Assembly: GCA_031255875.1 (NCBI GenBank)
Contig: JAIRRR010000033.1
Coordinates: 1 to 10,975, forward strand
Origin: Treponema sp.
GTDB lineage: Bacteria > Spirochaetota > Spirochaetia > Treponematales > Breznakiellaceae
DNA length: 10,975 nt
Direction of reading: 5' to 3'
Every line of letters begins with the position of its first letter. Position 1 is the stretch's first letter. The notes under the pieces are model-generated. The model had not been told where the DNA came from, made no database searches, and worked only from the letters and a program-made list of their open reading frames with translations. The translations under genes and the position numbers were made by a program. This document shows positions 7,046 through 10,975 of this stretch, piece by piece.

Positions 7046-7825
7046 ATGAATAGAATCATCCCCGTAATTTCCTGCGGATTGTTTCTTTTTTTCGCTTCCT
7101 GCGGGATGGAGGACTACCTCTACCTGAACCCTGTTGACGAGGGCGCCATCAGCCTTGGCCCGGCGAATACTTCGGCAACGATTGCGCTGCCCAATTTCAG
7201 TACTGCCGAATACTATTACTTTACCAATTTTTCACTTTTCTACCGGATATACGTAAGCGATTCCACTATAATTACTACCTACCCTTATTATACAAGCGAG
7301 CTATCCATTATCAACAGTGCCCTTGCGAATGATTTTTCCGCGCTGTCTTATTATACCTCAAGCACCACTACCGTCACCACGAATCTGGGGTCCCAGTTCT
7401 CGAGCCGCAGATACTATACCCTTGAACTATCCGGGGCGAACATCGAAGGTGTTTTAGACGAATCGTCCCTGGGCAGGCAGGTTACGCTGGATTTTTCCCC
7501 CGGGGGAGGGGCGCCGGCGCTGAGCATCCAGGCATCCGGCCAGTCCTATCCTCTGCGCCGTACCGGCGGCGACGGTATTTTTTTCCCTGTCCCTTCCAAC
7601 CGGCTTTTTCTCAATACCGACGAACTGAATTCCAGCGGAAATATTGTTTCCGGAAGCGCCGCATCCTTAATCAACAATGACGTGGTGGACAAGGCTTCCA
7701 TGACAGCCGGGCAGCGCCATACCTATGTTTCTATTTATATTGTTACCACCGGGCGGGATATGAATTTTACGCCGCTTTACTCGCGGCCCACCCATGTGGG
7801 GATCTTTCTCCTGCCCGGCGGCTGA
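7046..7825 (+). CDS. Putative lipoprotein of unknown function
   Basis: The 259-residue protein begins with a typical short export signal: a basic start (MNR), a hydrophobic core (IIPVISCGLFLFF) and ASC with cysteine 19 as the probable lipidated residue. The lipobox FFASC is looser than the enteric LAGC, as is common in spirochaetes. The mature part is rich in Y, S and T, with tyrosine runs such as YYYFTNFS and TYPYYTS, and looks like an exported beta-rich protein; I recognise no domain. The central codons are more AT-rich than those of the genes upstream, so it may be a lineage-specific gene. It lies 35 bases after the TPR gene and is probably the last gene of the + strand block. AAGG four bases before ATG is only a weak ribosome-binding site. 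No clear terminator follows. Confidence 0.75.
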   Translation: MNRIIPVISCGLFLFFASCGMEDYLYLNPVDEGAISLGPANTSATIALPNFSTAEYYYFTNFSLFYRIYVSDSTIITTYPYYTSELSIINSALANDFSALSYYTSSTTTVTTNLGSQFSSRRYYTLELSGANIEGVLDESSLGRQVTLDFSPGGGAPALSIQASGQSYPLRRTGGDGIFFPVPSNRLFLNTDELNSSGNIVSGSAASLINNDVVDKASMTAGQRHTYVSIYIVTTGRDMNFTPLYSRPTHVGIFLLPGG

Positions 7826-8033
7826 CGCGGGCGGCAGGGGCGGAAAAGCCGGGAGGAAGGAGATGCCCTTAACTGTGCATAATGCGTAACTGGTCAACCA
7901 AAAAAACACATTTACCACTACTTTTTACTATTGTATGCTAAAAAAAAGCATAATTCCGTATTAGGCGCGGGGAAGGGAGGGTAACAGTAAATGATTTACG
8001 CCGGTACTGCCCTACCCCATGTCTAACAGCCGT
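7826..8033. other. Junction between the housekeeping block and the accessory block
   Basis: The two blocks converge here: the + strand lipoprotein gene ends at 7825 and the - strand gene ends at 8034. The part from about 7870 to 7965 is much more AT-rich than either side and contains a stem TATGCT/AGCATA around seven A (7934-7952). No gene, tRNA copy or convincing terminator is seen. It is the natural place for an integration boundary, but the other end of the block lies outside the window, so no direct repeat can be matched. Confidence 0.5.
7987..7999. repeat. 13-base palindrome GTAAATGATTTAC
   Basis: Arms GTAAAT and ATTTAC are perfect reverse complements around a single G. It sits 35 bases beyond the last - strand stop codon. 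The form resembles an operator or a recombinase core site, but nothing else supports either reading. Confidence 0.4.
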
Positions 8034-8294
8034 CTATTTTTTCCGGGCGGCCTCCTTTGCTCTGGCAATGTCTTTTAGGGTATGTTCTGTGAAGGCATAC
8101 CCTTCGCCCTGCGGATAGAATGTTATAAGCCTATCCAATAAAGCGATTTGCGTTTCGTCCTTTTCCGGTACATACGCAAGGGCTACGGTCTGATTGGCAA
8201 AATCGCGGAAAAACAGGGTGCTTTTTTCGTCTGACGCAACTACAAAGCCGTTTGTGAATAAAACAGAAACCGAGTTTTTCTCTTTTTTGGGCAT
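8034..8294 (-). CDS. Small hypothetical protein, 86 residues
   Basis: I do not recognise this protein. It starts with a basic stretch (MPKKEKN), has a beta-rich looking middle (SVSVLFTNGFVVAS, STLFFRDFANQTVALAYVP) and ends in a charged helix rich in K, A and R. No signal peptide or membrane segment is seen, so it is probably cytoplasmic. Start ATG (8294 reading left) has GGGAAAG a few bases upstream on the - strand as a modest ribosome-binding site, and the stop is TAG. Composition is more AT-rich than the ORFs to its right, and the sequence reads as a real soluble protein. It is the last gene of the - strand block, just before the junction with the housekeeping genes. A small regulator or phage accessory protein would fit, but nothing shows function. 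Confidence 0.6.
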   Translation of the reverse strand: MPKKEKNSVSVLFTNGFVVASDEKSTLFFRDFANQTVALAYVPEKDETQIALLDRLITFYPQGEGYAFTEHTLKDIARAKEAARKK

Positions 8295-8321
8295 ATACTT
8301 TCCCGCCTGTTCCTAGTATTG

Positions 8322-8341
8322 CGGTAGTTATACAACTACCG
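8322..8341. repeat. Perfect 8-bp hairpin CGGTAGTT / AACTACCG
   Basis: The two arms (8322-8329 and 8334-8341) pair fully around ATAC. On the - strand it overlaps the stop codon of the 33-residue membrane ORF and precedes the 86-residue gene by about 28 bases. There is no T-run after it, so it is more likely an RNA stability or operator element than a terminator. Confidence 0.5.
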
Positions 8342-8437
8342 GCGCGAGCCGTAGTAATAACGGCGCAATTTCTGCCGGATATATAAACCGGCTACGGCCC
8401 CCAAAAGGGAGACCGCCGTAAGCAATACAGTACCCAT
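8336..8437 (-). CDS. Candidate 33-residue single-helix membrane protein
   Basis: This short frame is easy to miss. It encodes one hydrophobic helix (TVLLTAVSLLGAVAGLYI, residues 3-20) followed by a strongly basic, tyrosine-rich tail (RQKLRRYYYGSRR). This is the layout of a membrane micro-protein with its tail in the cytoplasm. ATG at 8437 (reading left) has AGGGG about eight bases upstream; a GTG nine bases earlier is also possible. Similar small proteins act as holins, toxins or regulators of membrane complexes, and phage blocks often carry them near the lysis genes. No specific function can be given. A chance ORF in GC-rich DNA is the main alternative; the clean helix-plus-basic-tail layout argues against it. 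Confidence 0.4.
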   Translation of the reverse strand: MGTVLLTAVSLLGAVAGLYIRQKLRRYYYGSRR

Positions 8438-8456
8438 AAGGCGCACCCCTGGGCTG

Positions 8457-8618
8457 TTATAGGCGTACCATACGGTACGCCGGGCGGCGCGTCCGGCACC
8501 CGGTATATAACGCCGTGCGCCGTATACGGAATATGAGTTTGCGGAAAAACCGAATAACTACTACCGCCGTTGATAGTGCCAATACAAAAAGCATAACCGA
8601 CAATAAAAAGAAACGCAA
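8457..8618 (-). CDS. Candidate 53-residue membrane protein
   Basis: Read from TTG at 8618 the frame gives LRFFLLSVMLFVLALSTAVV as a strong hydrophobic helix, then an arginine-rich tail (RFFRKLIFRIRR onwards). An in-frame ATG at 8594 would trim eight residues. The start lacks a clear ribosome-binding site. The frame lies directly after the TAG stop (8631-8633) of the ORF to its right and in the same phase, so coupling or read-through are possible. It shares its layout with the 33-residue ORF downstream, but the two sequences are not obviously copies. A competing overlapping frame (8392-8763) also contains a hydrophobic stretch, and I judge it weaker because its upstream half is proline/glycine-rich and lacks order. 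Confidence 0.33.
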   Translation of the reverse strand: MRFFLLSVMLFVLALSTAVVVIRFFRKLIFRIRRTALYTGCRTRRPAYRMVRL

Positions 8619-8630
8619 GCCCCGGACCGC

Positions 8631-8903
8631 CTAAAAAGCAAGAAAAAGCTGGGAGAGAGAGGGGGCCGGGCCGGGCGGACAAGCCGGGGCCGGGGCGTTT
8701 ATTTGCGACCGGGCGTAGACAACGGCCCGCCGCGCCGCCGCCTGCGTGGGGTAGTACTGCCAATACTGATACCTGTTACCTTTACGCGCCGTGCGGCCTT
8801 GCGGCTGCGCGGGGCGCTGTACCGGGTAGACGTAGGTAAAGAGGCGGTACTGGTTTGCGGGTAGTAGTACAAGTTGTATGTAGGCGCAATAAAAGGTGTG
8901 CAT
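8631..8903 (-). CDS. Hypothetical protein, 90 residues, Tyr/Arg/Pro-rich
   Basis: I do not recognise this protein. ATG (8903 reading left) is preceded by AGGGGGG with five bases between, which pairs with the anti-Shine-Dalgarno allowing one G-U. The middle reads like a real helix (YWQYYPTQAAARRAVVYARSQI), flanked by a tyrosine-rich N-terminus and a proline-rich C-terminus. No signal peptide or clear membrane helix is present. The stop TAG is followed in the same frame by the 53-residue membrane ORF. The overlapping frame 8699-9121 competes for the same DNA. I prefer this one because it has an ATG and a better ribosome-binding site, but confidence is limited. Confidence 0.38.
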   Translation of the reverse strand: MHTFYCAYIQLVLLPANQYRLFTYVYPVQRPAQPQGRTARKGNRYQYWQYYPTQAAARRAVVYARSQINAPAPACPPGPAPSLSQLFLAF

Positions 8904-9121
8904 AGCAACCCCCCTGTGTGCTTGCTGGGCAAGCCGGTATAAAATGTGCCGCCCTGAAAACGGACGGCCCCCCCCTGTGTTTTTTGCCGCATAAAGGCGG
9001 GGGGGAAGCCCGGCGGCCGCAAACTACCCGCCGGGTTCCCCACCGCGGACAAAGGCAAAAAACGCCCCTGCCGGTTACCCAAAAACCGGGCGGGGGGTTC
9101 TAGCGGTTTGCCAATCTTCAA
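8699..9121 (-). CDS. Competing overlapping ORF, 140 residues, weak
   Basis: The frame opens from a TTG (9121 reading left) with no ribosome-binding site and encodes a P/G/R-rich protein ending in a very basic tail (TTPRRRRRGGPLSTPGRK). It overlaps most of the 90-residue ORF on the same strand in another frame, and its right half covers several GC-rich hairpins. Either it is real and the 90-residue ORF is a shadow, or the reverse; codon third positions do not decide between them. Listed so that the alternative is not lost. Confidence 0.22.
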   Translation of the reverse strand: MKIGKPLEPPARFLGNRQGRFLPLSAVGNPAGSLRPPGFPPAFMRQKTQGGAVRFQGGTFYTGLPSKHTGGLLCTPFIAPTYNLYYYPQTSTASLPTSTRYSAPRSRKAARRVKVTGISIGSTTPRRRRRGGPLSTPGRK

Positions 9122-9283
9122 AATGTAAAAGTTTTAGGGGGGGGAAGCCCTGCCACTGCCGGGGGCGGGGAAGCGGTGCCGTAGGCACTGGCGCGGTTTA
9201 TGCGGCGCGGCTCACCCGCGCCATTGCATAAACCGTGACAGAGCGTTAGGGCCAAACCCCGCTTGCTGAACGCCGCCGCTGGC
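8904..9283. other. Hairpin-rich, G/C-run-rich stretch with no firm gene
   Basis: Several inverted repeats crowd here: CTTGC/GCAAG (8921-8933), CCCGGCGG/CCGCCGGG (9009-9035), CCGGTT/AACCGG (9071-9089), GTGCC/GGCAC (9176-9188) and the large one at 9192-9237. The + strand also has G-runs at 9137-9144, 9161-9165 and 9167-9170 that might form a G-quadruplex. An 11-base direct repeat CCCCCCTGTGT occurs at 8909 and 8970. Apart from the weak ORF 8699-9121, nothing coding is convincing, so a structured RNA or regulatory stretch is possible. Confidence 0.4.
9192..9237. repeat. Large nested hairpin, about 19 bp
   Basis: GGTTTATGC (9195-9203) pairs with GCATAAACC (9226-9234), and inside it GGCGCGG (9204-9210) pairs with CCGCGCC (9216-9222). 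The loop is CTCAC and there is one ATT bulge. Three further outer pairs (9192-9194 with 9235-9237, one G-U) extend it. On the - strand it lies about 45 bases after the stop of the 203-residue gene. No T-run follows directly, so it is not a standard intrinsic terminator; it could protect or process the 3' end of that mRNA. Confidence 0.65.
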
Positions 9284-9895
9284 TTACTGGCTATAGGAAC
9301 GCTGGCAATCAGCAACAGGGCGGCTGTCGTGTATGTCGTTATGCCAAAAGAGGAGGGATATTTCCCGGCCTTGGTAGGCGGCTCTGCCGGGGAACTGGAA
9401 GTAGTGGTGGTCGTCGGCGTACCGGAAAAGGGATATTTCTTCCCACTGAAAAGTAAGGGCGTGGATTATATAAAGGCGCGGGGTGCACGTCGATACGCCG
9501 TAGCCGGGCGGGGGGTACATGGAAAGGCCGAGGGCATCGGGGCCGGGGGCCGCGTCCAGGCTGAAAGGGCCGGGGGTGCCGTAGCCCCAAAAAGGGACGG
9601 CGCATAGCCAAGCGGGGGTTGCTTTATCCCACTGCGCCCAATTGTGCGCGATAAAGCGGTTATATGGGTTCTGGGTCCCGGTGTCGCCTGAAAAGTAAGG
9701 GCGGATAAAAGCCGACTGCCAAATGCTGCCGAGGCCCTGTAGCTGCCCATAGAGGGCGCGGTGTGCAAGCTGGGCGGGGGTCCTGCTTTTGTTGCGGTCT
9801 ACGTGCTTTCTGGCGTAAACGGCGCCTTTGCGCGTCTCGAATACAATCGCGCCGAGCTTGCCGCGCATCGCGCCGGTTTTCGGGTCGTACTTCAT
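9284..9895 (-). CDS. 203-residue protein, DUF6266-like N-terminus, phage/surface type
   Basis: The N-terminal half has the pattern of a short glycine-rich strand (GAMRGKLGAIVF), a basic stretch, then RTPAQLAHRALYGQL, a hydrophobic helix and NPYNRFIAHNW. This reminds me of DUF6266-like proteins of unknown function; the match is from memory and untested. The C-terminal half is aromatic- and proline-rich and unfamiliar. No signal peptide is seen. ATG at 9895 (reading left) has GGAG nine bases upstream, and the gene begins 14 bases after the stop of its neighbour, so the two are almost surely co-transcribed. The neighbour carries a related N-terminal motif, which suggests duplication or module sharing. 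A virion, tail-associated or secreted structural role is plausible but not shown. Confidence 0.6.
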   Translation of the reverse strand: MKYDPKTGAMRGKLGAIVFETRKGAVYARKHVDRNKSRTPAQLAHRALYGQLQGLGSIWQSAFIRPYFSGDTGTQNPYNRFIAHNWAQWDKATPAWLCAVPFWGYGTPGPFSLDAAPGPDALGLSMYPPPGYGVSTCTPRLYIIHALTFQWEEISLFRYADDHHYFQFPGRAAYQGREISLLFWHNDIHDSRPVADCQRSYSQ

Positions 9896-9909
9896 GCGGA
9901 CAATCTCCG

Positions 9910-10975
9910 TCAGGGGGCCACAACAACGGCCTTGGTATTGTTGCTAACCGTTCCGGCGTTATCGGTGAGCGCGGCAAATATGATGAGCGTGTCGCCGGGC
10001 TGGTGTGCGCTCTCGATATAGATGGGGCCATGGCTGGCTGTCTGCCGTTCGGCTATTAGCTGGCTGTACGTGTATTGCGTGAGATTGACAACGCCTATTA
10101 TGAGGCTGTCATGGGGGGAGGCGTTGCCGTAGACGTAGGGCGTGATGTCGAGGCGCAAGGCGTTCAGTATGCGGCTGAATATTTTTAGCTGGCCTATACG
10201 CAAATACCGGTTGGTGGTTCTGTTGCTGCATCTTATGGTGTAAGACGAAAAAGCGGGGTGTTCGTCCGGCGTTACCTCGTAAGGCTGGGCGTACTGTTCG
10301 GGGACCGAGGGAATGGAGAGGGAGGCAAGCTCTACCGGGGGGCTGCCGGGGTTCTGCCCGTAGAACGTTACGAGGGAGGGGCAGTGATTCAGCCTGTCGG
10401 TGAGGCGGGGGCCGTAAAAGATAAAGCGGTCGATTACTGATGTGAAAGGGAGCTTTATAGTTAGCGAATCTGCAAAAGGCGGCGTTTGGTAGGCGGAACA
10501 CCAATCGGTGCCGGTATCTAGAGGAAGCTGCTCTAGTATGCCGTCAAATGCGTGATAGGGGTGAAAGCGTTCCCCTCCTGCGGTCGATGACGCGCTCGCG
10601 GCAAAGCCGAGGGGGGAGGTATTGCTGGTCATCGGCGGTATCGCTTCTTCTACTGGCGGGGGGTCTGAACTTGCCACGGATACGGACATGGCCTGTATTC
10701 CGGGTAGGGGGCCTTTTGTAAAACACAATTTTGACAAATCCCCGGAGGGGTCGTTGATGAAGCCTTTGTTGTTGAGCAGGAAGTAATTCAGCGTTGTCTG
10801 CGCTCCTTTGAGGGGGCACTTGTAGAGGGTGTAGAGGGACTTGTGGAACAGTGCGCCAATGCGCGTGGCGTACTTAAACCCGGCGCGGTGGGCTTGCTGC
10901 TTTTCCGTGCGGGGGTTCGCGGGGGCAGTCCGGGCCTTGACGAACTGTACGGACTTCCATTTCTGGCCTGTAATA
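9910..10975 (-). CDS. Discoidin-like (F5/8 type C) domain protein, N-terminus cut by window
   Basis: The frame is open to the right edge, so the gene is partial; at least 354 residues are present. The TTG at 10737 is not the true start, because coding-like sequence continues upstream, including PANPRTEKQQAHRAGF, which resembles the module of the next gene. From about 10608 to 10180 lies a domain with the F5/8 type C (discoidin) pattern: ASASSTAGG, then HAFDG, a tryptophan in GTDWCSA, LTIKLP, IDRFIFYG, and the closing NRYLRIGQLKIF. Such domains bind sugars or other ligands. The last 85 residues look beta-rich (GPIYIESAHQPGDTLIIFAAL). The discoidin-like part may be an insert between the two halves of a DUF6266-like protein. 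A phage receptor-binding or surface adhesion role is inferred. Confidence 0.65.
   Translation of the reverse strand, partial: ITGQKWKSVQFVKARTAPANPRTEKQQAHRAGFKYATRIGALFHKSLYTLYKCPLKGAQTTLNYFLLNNKGFINDPSGDLSKLCFTKGPLPGIQAMSVSVASSDPPPVEEAIPPMTSNTSPLGFAASASSTAGGERFHPYHAFDGILEQLPLDTGTDWCSAYQTPPFADSLTIKLPFTSVIDRFIFYGPRLTDRLNHCPSLVTFYGQNPGSPPVELASLSIPSVPEQYAQPYEVTPDEHPAFSSYTIRCSNRTTNRYLRIGQLKIFSRILNALRLDITPYVYGNASPHDSLIIGVVNLTQYTYSQLIAERQTASHGPIYIESAHQPGDTLIIFAALTDNAGTVSNNTKAVVVAP

Larger units (their letters stand above)
8034..10975 (-). mobile_element. Accessory, probably phage-like or other mobile region (open at right edge)
   Basis: All plausible genes switch to the - strand here. They are short or unfamiliar, and the two largest look like exported, tail or adhesin-type proteins rather than metabolism. 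Hairpins and long G or C runs are frequent. No integrase, terminase, portal, capsid or transposase gene is visible, so the mobile nature is inferred from gene style and the abrupt change from conserved genes. Boundaries are approximate. Confidence 0.4.

Noticed and set aside
7911..7939. Sigma-70-like promoter TTTACC / TATGCT on the + strand
   Set aside because: Spacing is 17 but both boxes are only partial matches and no + strand gene follows.
8904..9240. CRISPR-like array in the hairpin-rich stretch
   Set aside because: The inverted repeats differ from each other and there is no regular repeat-spacer pattern.
9118..9315. 65-residue - strand ORF over the large hairpin
   Set aside because: It overlaps the end of the 203-residue gene, its sequence is low in order, and the DNA is better explained by inverted repeats.
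9263..9607. + strand ORFs (9263-9607, 9761-10021, 9763-10059) in the accessory block
   Set aside because: They lie opposite the two better-supported - strand genes and show only glycine/valine/alanine-rich shadow sequence.
9284..10975. Diversity-generating retroelement acting on the tandem surface genes
   Set aside because: No reverse transcriptase and no template/variable repeat pair are visible in the window.

Overview
The window looks like a spirochaete chromosome, most probably a GC-rich member of the Treponema group. The strongest clue is a single reading frame that joins cytidylate kinase to ribosomal protein S1, a fusion known from treponemes. A relaxed lipobox and the tight scpA-scpB-rluB-cmk/rpsA order agree with this. 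The organism is inferred from these features, not proven.

Region 1 (about 1-7825, + strand) is an ordinary, tightly packed housekeeping block. It opens with a near-perfect hairpin and a tRNA-Ala(CGC). Next come scpA, scpB (chromosome condensation), an RluB-type pseudouridine synthase, the Cmk-S1 fusion, a GAF/AAA+/Fis sigma-54 activator, a membrane-anchored TPR protein and a lipoprotein of unknown function. Gaps are short and two junctions (rluB/cmk and rpsA/activator) overlap by 17 bases, so the block probably forms one operon or a few coupled ones. It serves chromosome segregation, rRNA modification, CTP supply, translation and envelope functions.

Region 2 (about 7826-8033) is a gene-free junction, AT-rich in part, with a 13-base palindrome.

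Region 3 (about 8034-10975, - strand) is an accessory, probably phage-like or otherwise mobile block. From the right edge it reads: a large protein cut by the window end, with a discoidin-like (F5/8 type C) domain; a 203-residue protein sharing its N-terminal motif; a hairpin-rich stretch with weak coding signal; then several small ORFs, at least two of which are short one-helix membrane proteins with basic tails. No integrase, terminase, capsid, transposase or CRISPR is visible, so mobility is inferred only.

Most useful points: the tRNA ends one base before the scpA start codon, so tRNA 3' processing would create a nearly leaderless scpA message; the Cmk-S1 fusion carries an internal Shine-Dalgarno and ATG exactly at the domain boundary; the sigma-54 activator has GAFTNA in place of GAFTGA; and the accessory block holds tandem genes with a shared head and different bodies.
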